From: UBA1127 sp034422455
Lineage (GTDB): Bacteria > Chloroflexota > Dehalococcoidia > Lucifugimonadales > UBA1127
Direction: 5' to 3'
DNA: 64,000 nucleotides
Assembly: GCA_034422455.1 (NCBI GenBank)
Contig: DAOUJQ010000004.1
Span: forward strand, 116,032 to 180,031
The notes under the pieces are model-generated. The model ran no database searches. It worked only from the letters and a program-made list of their open reading frames with translations, and was not told where the DNA came from. Both the position numbers and the translations under genes were made by a program. Every line of letters begins with the position of its first letter. Position 1 is the first letter of the stretch. Shown in pieces: positions 16,808 to 26,587 of the stretch.

Positions 16808-18209
16808 CGCAATACTGATCAAGGGTGGACGCATCGTGGACCCCGCGCAGGGGTTGGACGCCATCGGGGACGTTCTGATTGCTGGCGGACAGGTTCAGTC
16901 GGTAGGTGCAAACCTGATGCCGTTGGAAGGCTGCGCGGTGATCGACGCGGCGGGACTGGTCGTGACGCCGGGATTCATCGACCTGCACGTCCACCTGCGC
17001 GAGCCTGGGCAGGAGGACAAGGAGACGGTGGCGACGGGGGCCCTCGCGGCGGTCAAGGGCGGGTTCACCACCGTCTGCGCAATGCCAAACACGGACCCGG
17101 CGATGGACAACGCCGCCATCATTCGCCACGTCCGCGAGGCTGCCGAGCAAGCGGGGTTCGCACGCGTCCTCCCCATCGGTTGCGTGTCGCGCAGCAGGGC
17201 GGGGGTCGAGCTCGCCGACATGGGTGAGATGGCCGTAGCGGGCGCCATCGGCTTCAGCGACGACGGCTCGCCCGTCGCCGACCCGACGCTCATGCGCAAC
17301 GCGCTGACATACAGCACGACGACCGGGCTGCCCATCATCAACCACTGCGAGGAGCCGTCGCTGGCCAAGGACGGCGTCCTGCACGAGGGGTGGGTGGCGA
17401 GCAGGCTCGGACTGCCCGGCCAACCCTCGGCAGCGGAGGAGACGATGGTGGCCCGCGACATCGAGCTGGCGACCCTTACCGGCGGAAAGCTGCACATCGC
17501 GCACATCAGCACGGCCGGGACGCTGGAGCTTCTGCGCACGGCCAAGGCGGCGGGGAAGGCGAGGGTGACCTCGGAGGTGACGCCGCATCACCTGCTGCTG
17601 ACGGAGGAGTGGGCGCTCGGCGGAATCGAGGGAGGCGCAGGCGACCTGACGACCCCCGACCCTTACGGCCCGTTGACCCGCACGGCGTACGACACCCGCG
17701 CCAAGGTCAACCCGCCCCTTCGGACAGAGGACGACGCCGTCGCCTTGGTGGCGGGCTTGCGGGACGGCACCATCGACGCCATCGCCACGGACCATGCGCC
17801 GCACACGGCCACCGACAAGTGCTGCACGATGCAGGAGGCCGCCTTCGGAATCTCCGGACTCGAAACGGCGTTTGGACTAGTCTACTCGCTCGTCGACCGG
17901 GGCGACCTGGACCTGCCGACGCTCATCGAGCGGCTCACCGCCGGGCCTGCCCGCGTGCTTGGCGCAGACTCTGCCGAGGGCGCGGCCAGCGCGGGCCTGC
18001 CGTGGCTCGGCACGCTCCAAGCCGGGGCCGCGGGCGACGTGACCTTGCTGGACCTGGACGCTGAATGGCCGGTCGACACGACGGCATTCGCGTCCAAGGG
18101 GCGAAACACACCGCTGGACGGCATCACGCTGAAGGGCAAGGTCGTGAAGACTTTCGTCGGCGGGAGGCTGGTGTATGACGCCGCCGGCGCGGCGGAGGCC
18201 CGCGCATGA
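16800..18209 (+). CDS. pyrC: Dihydroorotase
   Basis: It cyclises carbamoyl aspartate to dihydroorotate. This is the longer class I type (469 residues). It has DLHVHLREPGQEDKETVATG with the two metal-binding histidines, INHCEEPSL, LHIAHISTAGTLELL and the catalytic aspartate in AIATDHAPHT. ATG 16800 follows a GGGGAGGGG ribosome-binding site and overlaps the end of pyrB by eight bases, while its own stop overlaps the carA start (ATGA). The tight packing implies one transcript with coupled translation. Confidence 0.95.
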   Translation: MTDAILIKGGRIVDPAQGLDAIGDVLIAGGQVQSVGANLMPLEGCAVIDAAGLVVTPGFIDLHVHLREPGQEDKETVATGALAAVKGGFTTVCAMPNTDPAMDNAAIIRHVREAAEQAGFARVLPIGCVSRSRAGVELADMGEMAVAGAIGFSDDGSPVADPTLMRNALTYSTTTGLPIINHCEEPSLAKDGVLHEGWVASRLGLPGQPSAAEETMVARDIELATLTGGKLHIAHISTAGTLELLRTAKAAGKARVTSEVTPHHLLLTEEWALGGIEGGAGDLTTPDPYGPLTRTAYDTRAKVNPPLRTEDDAVALVAGLRDGTIDAIATDHAPHTATDKCCTMQEAAFGISGLETAFGLVYSLVDRGDLDLPTLIERLTAGPARVLGADSAEGAASAGLPWLGTLQAGAAGDVTLLDLDAEWPVDTTAFASKGRNTPLDGITLKGKVVKTFVGGRLVYDAAGAAEARA

Positions 18210-19318
18210 CCACGCCCGCCTACGTGGTGCTGGAGGACGGCACGGTGTACCGCGGCGAATCGTTTGGCGCCGCAACAAGCGTGTATGGCGAGGTCGTCTT
18301 CACCACCGCGATGACGGGCTACCAGGAGATGCTCACGGACCCATCCTTCGCGGGGCAGATCGTCGTGCCGACCTACCCGCTGCAAGGGAACTACGGCATC
18401 AACCCGGGCGACGTAGAATCGCGGCAAATCCAGGCGGCGGGATTCATCGTCCGCGGACACTCCTCGACGCCGAGCCACGCCCTCAGCGAGCTGACCTTGG
18501 ACGATTACCTAGCGTCCCAGGACATCCCCGGCGTCAGCGGCGTCGACACCCGGGCGCTCACGCGGCGGCTGCGGCTCAGCGGCGTCATGATGGGCGCGGT
18601 GGCCGTCGGCATCTCGCCGGACGAGGCGCTGGAACAGCTCCGCGAAGGCCCCCGCTACGAGACCACGGACTTCGTCTGGCAGGTGTCGACGAACGCGCTC
18701 TACGCCTGGGAGGGGGGCAACGCCCACTTCAACGGCCAAGAACCCGGCGACCGTAAGCGCATCGTCGTCACGGACTACGGCGTGAAGTACAACATCATGC
18801 GCATCCTGGAACGCAACGGCTGCGAGGTGATCGCGGCGCCTCCCGGTGCGTCGGCGGAGGAGATCCTGGGGCTGCGGCCCGACGGCGTGCTCCTCTCGCC
18901 GGGGCCGGGCGACCCCGTCCACCTAGACTACGGCGTCGACACGGCGAAGGCGCTCATCGGCAAGACGCCCATCATGGGCATCTGCCTGGGCCACCAGGTG
19001 CTGGCCCGCGCGCTGGGCGGCAACACGTACAAGCTCAAGTTCGGCCACAGGGGCGCGAACCACCCGGTGAAGGAGCTGACTACGGGCGCGGTCCACATCA
19101 CGGCGCAGAACCACGGCTATGCAGTTGAAGCCGATGGGCTGCCCCCGGAGCTCGAGGTCACGCACGTCAGCCTGAACGACGGCACGGTGGAGGGGCTGCG
19201 GCACCGCTCCGCGCCCATCATCACCATCCAGTACCACTCGGAGGCGTCGCCCGGACCACGGGACAACGAGTACCTGTTCGACGCCTTCCTCGGCATGGTG
19301 TGGGACGGCCGCGTGTAG
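18206..19318 (+). CDS. carA: Carbamoyl-phosphate synthase small (glutaminase) subunit
   Basis: CarA hydrolyses glutamine and channels ammonia to CarB. The N-terminal domain starts YVVLEDGTVYRGESFGA and includes TAMTGYQEMLTDPSFAGQIV. The class I glutaminase half has GICLGHQVLARALGGNTYKLKFGHRGANHPV with the nucleophilic cysteine, and the His/Glu pair falls in YHSEASPGPRDNEYLFD. Length is 370. It overlaps pyrC by four bases, and carB starts 59 bases downstream. Confidence 0.96.
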   Translation: MTTPAYVVLEDGTVYRGESFGAATSVYGEVVFTTAMTGYQEMLTDPSFAGQIVVPTYPLQGNYGINPGDVESRQIQAAGFIVRGHSSTPSHALSELTLDDYLASQDIPGVSGVDTRALTRRLRLSGVMMGAVAVGISPDEALEQLREGPRYETTDFVWQVSTNALYAWEGGNAHFNGQEPGDRKRIVVTDYGVKYNIMRILERNGCEVIAAPPGASAEEILGLRPDGVLLSPGPGDPVHLDYGVDTAKALIGKTPIMGICLGHQVLARALGGNTYKLKFGHRGANHPVKELTTGAVHITAQNHGYAVEADGLPPELEVTHVSLNDGTVEGLRHRSAPIITIQYHSEASPGPRDNEYLFDAFLGMVWDGRV

Positions 19319-19377
19319 GCACTCGTTCCATAGCGATGCCAAGGGCTGATCCGGAACGCAGGAAAGGATAACGGCGC

Positions 19378-22300
19378 ATGGCGCAGAAGCCCCAAAAGGT
19401 CCTGGTCATCGGCAGCGGGCCCATCGTGATCGGGCAGGCTGCGGAGTTCGACTATGCCGGCGCACAGGCGTGCAAGTCACTGCGCGAGGAGGGTGTGACG
19501 AGCGTCCTCGTAAACTCCAACCCTGCGACCATCATGACCGACGAGGGCATCGCCGACATCGTCCACATCGAGCCGCTTACGCCGCCGGCGCTGGAGCGCA
19601 TCATCGCACGGGAGCGGCCGGACGGCATATTGCCGACCCTCGGTGGACAGACGGGCCTGAACCTTGCAGTGCAACTGGCCGAGCAGGGCATTCTGGAACG
19701 GTACAACGTGCAGCTGCTGGGCACGCCGCTGGAGGCCATCCGCCACGCCGAGGACCGGGAGCTCTTCCGGCAACTGCTGCTGGACATCGGCGAGCCCACG
19801 CCGCCGAGCGCCACAGTGACGTCCATAGCAGAGGCATACGAAGTCAAGTCGCGGCTTGGACTGCCGCTGGTCATCCGGCCCGCGTACACGCTCGGCGGCA
19901 CCGGGGGCGGCGTGGTCCGCACGGAGGAGGAGTTCGAGGAGTCCGTGCGCGCCGGCATCGCAGCGAGCCCCATCAACCAGGTGCTACTGGAACGGTCCCT
20001 AGAGGGGTGGAAGGAGATCGAGTACGAGGTGATGCGGGACGCCAACGACACCTGCATCACCGTCTGCAACATGGAGAACCTGGACCCGATGGGCGTCCAC
20101 ACCGGCGACAGCATCGTCGTCGCGCCATCGCAAACGCTGAACGACAAGGAGTACCAGCTCCTGCGCTCGGCCAGCCTCAAGATCATCCGCGCGCTGGGCA
20201 TCGAGGGCGGCTGCAACGTACAGCTTGCGCTGGCGCCGCACCCGCAGGTTGCCGACTCCCTGCCGGAGGCCGCGCGGCCGCGCGACAACCTGGAGTACTA
20301 CGTCATCGAGGTGAACCCCCGCGTCAGCCGGTCGTCGGCGCTGGCGTCCAAGGCCACGGGCTACCCGATCGCGCGGGTGGCGGCCAAGATCGCCGTGGGG
20401 CGCCAGCTGGACGAAATCCCCAACGCCGTAACACAAAAGACCGTCGCCGCTTTCGAGCCCGCGTTGGACTACTGCGTCGTCAAAATTCCGCGGTGGCCCT
20501 TCGACAAGTTCCCGACCGGCGACCGGGGGATCAACACGCAGATGAAGGCCACCGGCGAGGTCATGGCCATCGACCGCTCATTCGAGGCCGCCTTCCAGAA
20601 GGCCGTCCGCTCCCTGGAGATCAGCGGGCAGTCCATGTTGTGGGAGGCGCCGGAGTGGCGCGGCGTCACCGACTGGCGCGATCTTCCCCTCTTCCCGGCG
20701 ACGGACCTGCGCGTCTGGGCGCTCATGGCGGCGCTGCGCATGGGCGCGACGCCGGACGAGCTGCTGGCCCATACCCACGTTGACGGGTGGTTTCTGCGCG
20801 CCATGGACCGCATCGTTGCGATGGAGCGGCGGCTGCTGGCGGCGGAGCAGCCCACGCGAGAGCTGCTGTGGGACGCCAAGCGCCTCGGCTTCTCCGACCG
20901 CCAGATCGCCGCGTTCGGCATCGCCGAGGGGCTGCCTGAACGCGTCCGCGCACTGCGGCTGTCGATGGGCATCCGGCCGGTCTACAAGATGGTGGACACG
21001 TGCGCCGCCGAGTTCGAGGCCGTGACGCCGTACTATTACAGCACTTACGAGGAGGAGAACGAGGCCGAGCCACTGCCCGGCGAGCGCGCGCTGGTCATCG
21101 GCAGCGGGCCGATCCGCATCGGTCAAGGAATAGAGTTCGACTACTGCTCCGTGCACGCCGCCTGGGCGCTCCAGGAGGAGGGGCTGCAGAGCATCATGGT
21201 CAACTCCAACCCGGAGACGGTCTCGACGGACTTTGACACGAGCCAGCGCCTCTACTTCGAGCCCTTGGACGACGAGAGCGTCCGCGACGTCATCGAGAAC
21301 GAGGGCGGGCAGGACGGCAACCTGCCCCCAGCCGTCGTGCAGTTCGGCGGGCAAACGGCGATCAACCTCTCACAGTCCCTCGACCAGGCGGGCCTGCCCA
21401 TTCTGGGTTCCACTGCGGAGGCCATCGACATCGCGTCGGACCGGCGGCGGTTCGAAGAGTTCATGGCGGGCATCGGCGTGCCGCAGCCCCCGGGAGCGGG
21501 CATCACCACCGTCGAGGAGGCGTTGCAGGTCGCCGAGACAATCGGCTACCCGGTCCTCGTGCGTCCCAGCTACGTGCTCGGCGGCCGGGCGATGGAGATC
21601 GTCCAGACGCCCGATGAACTCCGCAAATACATGGCGGCCGGGATCCAGGCCAGCCCGGACCGGCCCGTGCTGGTAGACAAGTACCTGGAGGGCAAGGAGT
21701 GCGAGGTCGACGCCGTGTGCGACGGCGAGACCGTCGTCATCCCCGGCGTCATGGAACACGTCGAGCGGGCCGGCGTCCACAGCGGCGACTCCATGGCCAT
21801 CTACCCCGGCATCACCATGACAAAGGAAGAAGTCGACGTTCTGGTGGACTACACGGTGCGCATCGCCCGCGGGCTGGGCGTAAAGGGACTGATGAACATC
21901 CAGTTCGTGGTCATGGGCGGCGGCCACTACCGCATCCCCGGCGACCCGTTGGGTGAACACCCCGCCGACGTCTACGTGTTGGAGGTCAACCCCCGGGCCA
22001 GCCGCACCATCCCGTTCATCAGCAAGGTCACCGGGGTGCCGATGGTCCGGCTCGCGACCAAGGTCATGCTGGGACAGACATTGAAGGAGTTGGGCTACGA
22101 GACAGGGCTGTGGCCGCGACAGTCGTTAGTGGCGGTGAAGGCGCCCGTGTTCTCCATGTCCAAGCTGGCGGGCGTCGATACGCATCTGGGGCCGGAAATG
22201 AAGTCCACCGGCGAGGTCATGGGCGTCGACTACAGCTACTCGGCAGCCATGGCCAAGGCGCTCATCGCGTCGAACATGGCGCTGCGGCCGTCCTGCCCAA

Positions 22301-22704
22301 TCCTGCTGAGCATTTCCGACAAGGACAAGGAGGAGGCAAAGAGCCTCATTGCGTCGCTGGCGGAGGCAGGGCACACCCTGTACGCGACGGAGGGCACGGC
22401 GCGGCTCATACGCAGCGTCGGCGTTGCAGACGTCGTCGAGGTCTCCAAGCTCATGGAGGGCAGCCCCAACGTTGTCGACGTGGTGCAGCAGGGGGTCGTC
22501 GACGCCGTGGTCAACACGCTGTCGGGCGGGCAGGAGCAGCCCATGCGCGACGGCTTCTACATCCGCCGGGCCGCCGTGGAGCGCCGCATCCCGTGCTTCA
22601 CGTCGCTGGACACAGCGCGCACGGCCCTGGAGGCACTGCGCGGCGGGGGCTTGCAGTACACCATACAGCGACACCAGGACTACCTGGAGAAGCCGGGAAT
22701 ATAA
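19378..22704 (+). CDS. carB: Carbamoyl-phosphate synthase large subunit
   Basis: CarB makes carbamoyl phosphate from ammonia, bicarbonate and two ATP. The 1,108-residue protein has the two homologous ATP-grasp halves, starting VLVIGSGPIVIGQAAEFDYAG and ALVIGSGPIRIGQGIEFDY. EVNPRVSRSSALASKATGYPIA and the equivalent EVNPRASRTIPFISKVTGVP are both intact. An MGS-like allosteric domain lies at the C terminus (HTLYATEGTARLIRSVGVADV). It is the last gene of the operon here. No pyrD, pyrK, pyrF or pyrE follows, so the rest of the pathway is encoded elsewhere. Confidence 0.97.
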   Translation: MAQKPQKVLVIGSGPIVIGQAAEFDYAGAQACKSLREEGVTSVLVNSNPATIMTDEGIADIVHIEPLTPPALERIIARERPDGILPTLGGQTGLNLAVQLAEQGILERYNVQLLGTPLEAIRHAEDRELFRQLLLDIGEPTPPSATVTSIAEAYEVKSRLGLPLVIRPAYTLGGTGGGVVRTEEEFEESVRAGIAASPINQVLLERSLEGWKEIEYEVMRDANDTCITVCNMENLDPMGVHTGDSIVVAPSQTLNDKEYQLLRSASLKIIRALGIEGGCNVQLALAPHPQVADSLPEAARPRDNLEYYVIEVNPRVSRSSALASKATGYPIARVAAKIAVGRQLDEIPNAVTQKTVAAFEPALDYCVVKIPRWPFDKFPTGDRGINTQMKATGEVMAIDRSFEAAFQKAVRSLEISGQSMLWEAPEWRGVTDWRDLPLFPATDLRVWALMAALRMGATPDELLAHTHVDGWFLRAMDRIVAMERRLLAAEQPTRELLWDAKRLGFSDRQIAAFGIAEGLPERVRALRLSMGIRPVYKMVDTCAAEFEAVTPYYYSTYEEENEAEPLPGERALVIGSGPIRIGQGIEFDYCSVHAAWALQEEGLQSIMVNSNPETVSTDFDTSQRLYFEPLDDESVRDVIENEGGQDGNLPPAVVQFGGQTAINLSQSLDQAGLPILGSTAEAIDIASDRRRFEEFMAGIGVPQPPGAGITTVEEALQVAETIGYPVLVRPSYVLGGRAMEIVQTPDELRKYMAAGIQASPDRPVLVDKYLEGKECEVDAVCDGETVVIPGVMEHVERAGVHSGDSMAIYPGITMTKEEVDVLVDYTVRIARGLGVKGLMNIQFVVMGGGHYRIPGDPLGEHPADVYVLEVNPRASRTIPFISKVTGVPMVRLATKVMLGQTLKELGYETGLWPRQSLVAVKAPVFSMSKLAGVDTHLGPEMKSTGEVMGVDYSYSAAMAKALIASNMALRPSCPILLSISDKDKEEAKSLIASLAEAGHTLYATEGTARLIRSVGVADVVEVSKLMEGSPNVVDVVQQGVVDAVVNTLSGGQEQPMRDGFYIRRAAVERRIPCFTSLDTARTALEALRGGGLQYTIQRHQDYLEKPGI

Positions 22705-22767
22705 GGACAGGACCTCCGGGGCGCAGGCGACGCCCACGCTTACTGTGGTGTGTTGATGGGCAATGAA

Positions 22768-22793
22768 AAGGCTCCCTCGAATCAGGGAGCCTT
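22768..22793. terminator. Convergent terminator between carB and a methyltransferase gene
   Basis: A perfect ten-base-pair stem AAGGCTCCCT/AGGGAGCCTT closes a six-base loop (CGAATC). Read on the minus strand it is followed by TTTTC, a good T run. On the plus strand only TT follows. It lies between two convergent genes and could serve both. Confidence 0.75.
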
Positions 22794-22815
22794 GTGACGC
22801 CGGTCTACGGACCGC

Positions 22816-23631
22816 CTATTGGCGCTTTGCTACGACGGAGAGCCAGTTCCGGGGCACCTTTTCCAGTCCAAGCTCCTCGAACGCCTGACGGGCGCCAATC
22901 TGCAACGCATCAGAGCCGTACTCAAGCGGTACGCCCGGCATCGCGCCCTCAATAAATGCCTCGTACTGGCTAATGGCCAGAAAGCCCGCAAGGTCCATGG
23001 GAGCCGGGAACAGGTGCTTGCGGGTGACGGTGAATCCGTTGTCGTGGAGCAGCGTCTCGTATTCTTCCACGGAGAGCTGCATCCGGGCGGGGACCTTCTC
23101 CTGCTTGGGGAACATGTCGTAGTTCTTCTTCAGCGCCCGGAGCGACTTGGACATCCAGCGGCGGTAGAACTGCTCGGACTCGGGCGGGATGCTGCCCTGA
23201 AAGAATGTCGTGTTGAATGCGAAGGTGCCACCGGGGCGGAGGGTGGTCGCAACTTCCGCCATCAACTCCTGCTTATCGGGCACCATGTGGATGCCGTTGC
23301 AGAAGACCACCCCATCGACGCGTTCCTTCACGATCGTGGAAAGGAGTTCCGCCCGCATGTGGATGAACTCCAGCGCCACGTCCCGTGCCGAGCTAAGCTG
23401 GGCCATGGCCTCCTTAATCGCGGAAGCCGACATGTCGATGGCGATGACAAGGCTGTCCCGCGCGCCCATGACCCGCTCGGCGATGAGCCGGGTCACGGCC
23501 CCTGTGCCGCAAGCGAGGTCGACGATCTTCTGCCCCGGCCTGAAGTCCACCATGTCAACAAGCTGTTTATTGACGACCTGGTAGAACCCCTGCGCCGCGA
23601 ATGGGGCGTATGAGAAACGGGAGTCGCTCAT
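22816..23631 (-). CDS. Class I SAM-dependent methyltransferase
   Basis: The SAM-binding motif I is KIVDLACGTGAVTRLIAE (residues about 35-52), followed by the acidic strand-2 end VIAIDMSASAIKEA and motif IV VDGVVFCNGIHMVPD. LRPGGTFAFNTTFF matches the post-strand-4 region. At 271 residues it resembles ubiquinone/arsenite-type small-molecule methyltransferases, but the substrate cannot be told. It is alone on its strand, converging with carB and diverging from the next two small genes. Confidence 0.85.
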   Translation of the reverse strand: MSDSRFSYAPFAAQGFYQVVNKQLVDMVDFRPGQKIVDLACGTGAVTRLIAERVMGARDSLVIAIDMSASAIKEAMAQLSSARDVALEFIHMRAELLSTIVKERVDGVVFCNGIHMVPDKQELMAEVATTLRPGGTFAFNTTFFQGSIPPESEQFYRRWMSKSLRALKKNYDMFPKQEKVPARMQLSVEEYETLLHDNGFTVTRKHLFPAPMDLAGFLAISQYEAFIEGAMPGVPLEYGSDALQIGARQAFEELGLEKVPRNWLSVVAKRQ

Positions 23632-23848
23632 ATGCTTACCTCAGTCAACCGCCTCAACCTGGAGAACCCAACTGAAAGCGCCGCGTTCGGCAGAGTACGG
23701 GGCAGCCTTTCAGCCGCCCCATATTGTAACGGCCTTGTCCAGAGGTTGATAGAGGCAGGCCAAAACCTCCCCAGATTCGTTGACATCGCTCGTGCCCGTT
23801 TCTACACTATAGCCCCCTTCATCAGCACAACAGAACGGACCGTCACTC

Positions 23849-24055
23849 ATGTACGAACAACGGTACAGGCAGTTCAGCGGCTCTCTCAGCAACGGCGGCA
23901 GGATCGCCCTGGGCATCATGATCCTTGCCTTCGGGCTTTTCCTGATTTCTCCCGTGGCCGAGTGGTTGCTGGCTCTTGTCGGGTGGGCGACGATCATTGG
24001 CGGCGCGGTCATCTTCGCCGCCGGCCTCTGGTCGGCACTCCGTACCAGAGGGTAG
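23849..24055 (+). CDS. Small two-segment membrane protein
   Basis: This 68-residue protein has a hydrophilic start (MYEQRYRQFSGSLSNGGR) followed by two adjacent hydrophobic segments (about residues 19-38 and 40-62) and a basic end. I recognise no family. It is separated by seven bases from another small ORF on the same strand. The hydrophobic periodicity and clear reading frame argue that it is real. Confidence 0.55.
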   Translation: MYEQRYRQFSGSLSNGGRIALGIMILAFGLFLISPVAEWLLALVGWATIIGGAVIFAAGLWSALRTRG

Positions 24056-24062
24056 CCGCCAC

Positions 24063-24392
24063 GTGACCGGCTCGGCAAAGCCAACCGGGCGAACAGACAA
24101 CCTGGCACGCATTGTGGTGAACCTCGACGGGCCACGAGAGTACCAGGGCACAGAGATAATCGGAGACCTTCGTGTCGTCGCGGAGACCCTCTACTACCCC
24201 TTCAAGTTCGTCGCGTTCTGGGACGGACAGACCGGCAACCACCTCTGCCCACAAACGCAGGCCGGCGAGACCTGCACCCATGCCCCCGACGAGCTTGGCC
24301 GGGCCACATACGCCGCCGTCGTCGAGGACCGCATGAAGGGCGAGTTGGAGGTCGTTTTTCCCCACGCGGACCTCTCCATCTTCCTCGGCTAG
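24063..24392 (+). CDS. Hypothetical protein, about 109 residues
   Basis: The frame from GTG 24063 encodes a soluble protein with LARIVVNLDGPREYQGTEIIGDLRVVAETLYYPFK and a cysteine-bearing middle (HLCPQTQAGETCTH). It ends in ELEVVFPHADLSIFLG. I recognise no domain. The start is uncertain because an open frame extends upstream. It follows the small membrane protein by seven bases, and the tig promoter lies about 70 bases after its end. Confidence 0.5.
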   Translation: MTGSAKPTGRTDNLARIVVNLDGPREYQGTEIIGDLRVVAETLYYPFKFVAFWDGQTGNHLCPQTQAGETCTHAPDELGRATYAAVVEDRMKGELEVVFPHADLSIFLG

Positions 24393-24459
24393 ATCCCGCG
24401 ACGGCGCGGCGAACCATACCTACCCAGCCGCCCGCGGTGACCGCGCTCCAAGCGCCCTA

Positions 24460-24468
24460 TGCTATAAT
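24460..24468 (+). promoter_or_regulatory. Extended -10 promoter of tig
   Basis: TGCTATAAT is a perfect extended -10 element. The start of transcription would be near 24475, twenty bases before the chosen GTG. The 13 bases GCTATAATTGAAG recur exactly upstream of nfeD (49751-49763). Confidence 0.65.
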
Positions 24469-24494
24469 TGAAGGAACCCGTTCGCGAGGCTACC

Positions 24495-25847
24495 GTGAAA
24501 GTCACCCGTGAAGAAGACGCCGTCCGCCAGACTGTGCTCAATATCGAGATGGAAGAGGCGGACGTAGAGAGCTATCTCCAACGCGCTTACCAGCGCGTCG
24601 TCCAAAGGGTCAAGGTTCCCGGATTCCGTCCCGGCAAGGCTCCCCGCAGGGTGGTGGAGCGTATGGTGGGGCGCGAGTCGCTCCTGAACGAAGCGCTGGA
24701 TTTCATGGTGCCGGAAATCACCGCCAAGGCCATTGAGCAAGAGGACATCGAGGCAGGCGCCCAGCCTGACGTAGAGATCCTAGAGATTGAACCCGTCACC
24801 ATTAAAGCTACGGTACCGTTAACCCCGTCAGTGGACATCGGCGACTACCTCTTCTTGCGCGTCCCATGGGAGCCACCTGTCGCAACTGAAGAGCAGATCG
24901 CCGAGGCGCTGGAGGAAGCGCGCCGCAAGGAGGCTCTCTGGGAGCCGGTCGAGCGTCCGGCGGCCATTGGCGACGACGTTGCCATGCAGTTCAAGGGCGT
25001 CTGCGAGGGCGAAACAATCGTTGAACAAGAGTACGCCGCTTTCGTTCTCGACTCAGAGGCGCCACTAGCAGGGTTTGGCGATGCGCTCACCGGCATCACC
25101 GTCGGCGAGACGCGTGAGTTCGAACTTCCTTTCCCGGACGACTACTTCAACGAGAACCTCGCCGGCAAGACCTGCACCTTCACCGTTACGGCCACAGAGA
25201 TAAAGGCCCAGGTCCTGCCCGAGCTGGACGACGAGTTCGCGAAGGGTGTCGACGACGGCTATGAGTCGTTGGACGCGTACAAGGAGCATTTGCGTTCGAC
25301 CCTCCAGGCCGAGCTGGAGCACGAAGACGAGCACACCTACACGGACGCCGTCATGGCCGAGCTGCTGAACGTCGGCTCCGTGGAGCTACCGCCCATCATG
25401 GTCGAGCGAGCAATCGACAGCCACCTCCAGGAGATCCGGGACACCATTGCCCAGCGCATTGGCCGCGCCATCTCCCTGGAGGAATACATCGACATCACCA
25501 AGAAGTCCGAGGAAGACCTGCGGGAGGAAACGCGCGTCACCGTGGAAGAGCAACTTCGCAGGTCCTACCTGCTAACCGAGGTCGCGCAGACAGAGGGGAT
25601 CGAAGCCACGGCGGAGGACGTCGAATCCGAGATCGAGGACATGGCGACCCGCGCCGGAGAGCAGGGAGACCAGGTACGCGAGCTATTCATGAGCCAGGAA
25701 AACCGCGACTCCGTTGCGCGCTCCATCCGCTCCCGCCGCACGGTGCAGCGCCTCATTGACATCGCCAAGAGCAGCGCCCCGGCCGCAGAAGAGACCACGG
25801 AGCCCGGAGCCGAACAGAAAGAGGAGTCCACACAGCAGGCCACTTAA
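24495..25847 (+). CDS. tig: Trigger factor
   Basis: This is a ribosome-bound chaperone with peptidyl-prolyl isomerase activity. The ribosome-binding domain has the signature VPGFRPGKAPRRVVERMVG. The FKBP-like domain spans about residues 150-235 (AIGDDVAMQFKGVCEGE, TGITVGETREFELPFPDDY), and the C-terminal arms are helical and acidic. GTG 24495 follows GAGG by six bases and gives MKVTREED. The TTG further up overlaps the -10 box and cannot be the start. ClpP and ClpX follow on the same strand, a common arrangement. Confidence 0.94.
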   Translation: MKVTREEDAVRQTVLNIEMEEADVESYLQRAYQRVVQRVKVPGFRPGKAPRRVVERMVGRESLLNEALDFMVPEITAKAIEQEDIEAGAQPDVEILEIEPVTIKATVPLTPSVDIGDYLFLRVPWEPPVATEEQIAEALEEARRKEALWEPVERPAAIGDDVAMQFKGVCEGETIVEQEYAAFVLDSEAPLAGFGDALTGITVGETREFELPFPDDYFNENLAGKTCTFTVTATEIKAQVLPELDDEFAKGVDDGYESLDAYKEHLRSTLQAELEHEDEHTYTDAVMAELLNVGSVELPPIMVERAIDSHLQEIRDTIAQRIGRAISLEEYIDITKKSEEDLREETRVTVEEQLRRSYLLTEVAQTEGIEATAEDVESEIEDMATRAGEQGDQVRELFMSQENRDSVARSIRSRRTVQRLIDIAKSSAPAAEETTEPGAEQKEESTQQAT

Positions 25848-25902
25848 GCGCAGGCGGCCTGTTCAGGTTGACACACGCCAAGAGCAAGCAGGAGGAACGT
25901 CC

Positions 25903-26577
25903 ATGGCACGCAGGCACACACACAGCGACGCGGAGCTCATCAGCGCAGCAAGCAAGCTGCTGGGTCCGCCCCCGCAGAGCATCATCCCCATGGTCATCGA
26001 GAGCGGCGCCAGGGGGGAGCGCTCCTTCGACATCTACTCGCTGCTGCTCCGGGAGCGAATCATCTTCCTAGGGACGCCGGTCGGCGACCAAGTGGCCAAC
26101 CTCATCGTAGCGCAGCTCCTTTACCTGGAGCGTGAGGACCCGGAGAAGGACATCAGCCTGTACATCAACTCACCGGGCGGCCAGGTCACCTCGGGAATGG
26201 CCATTCTGGACACCATGAACCTCGTTTCGCCCGACGTGTCCACCATCTGCGTCGGCCTGGCGGCCAGCATGGGCACCATCCTCCTCTGCTCCGGCGCCAA
26301 GGGCAAGCGCTACGGCCTGGCGAACTCCACCATCCACATGCACCAGCCCCTCGGCGGAGCACAGGGCCAGGCGTCGGACATCGAGATTGCCGCGCGGGAA
26401 ATCCTGCGGGTGCAGGACAAGCTCCGCCAGATTATCTCCGCCCAGACGGGCAAGCCGTACGAGCAAGTGGCCCGGGACTCGGACCGGGACTTCTGGCTGA
26501 CGGCAGACGAAGCCGTCGACTACGGCCTGATAGATGAGGTCCTGGCAAAGCAACTGCCTGTGGCAGCGAACAGCTAG
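25903..26577 (+). CDS. clpP: ATP-dependent Clp protease proteolytic subunit
   Basis: This serine protease core works with ClpX. The catalytic triad is visible: Ser122 in GLAASMGTILL, His147 in STIHMHQPLGG and Asp196 in DSDRDFWLTADEA. ISLYINSPGGQVTSGMAILDTM is the conserved oxyanion region. ATG 25903 has GGAGG seven bases upstream and gives 224 residues, with an N-terminal extension of about 25 residues before the usual SIIPMVIE start. The clpX gene starts ten bases downstream. Confidence 0.95.
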   Translation: MARRHTHSDAELISAASKLLGPPPQSIIPMVIESGARGERSFDIYSLLLRERIIFLGTPVGDQVANLIVAQLLYLEREDPEKDISLYINSPGGQVTSGMAILDTMNLVSPDVSTICVGLAASMGTILLCSGAKGKRYGLANSTIHMHQPLGGAQGQASDIEIAAREILRVQDKLRQIISAQTGKPYEQVARDSDRDFWLTADEAVDYGLIDEVLAKQLPVAANS

Positions 26578-26587
26578 GAGAGGCGGC

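Noticed and set aside
25868..25873. TTGACA box upstream of clpP
   Set aside because: No -10 box lies at a suitable distance; clpP probably shares the tig transcript or has a promoter I cannot see.
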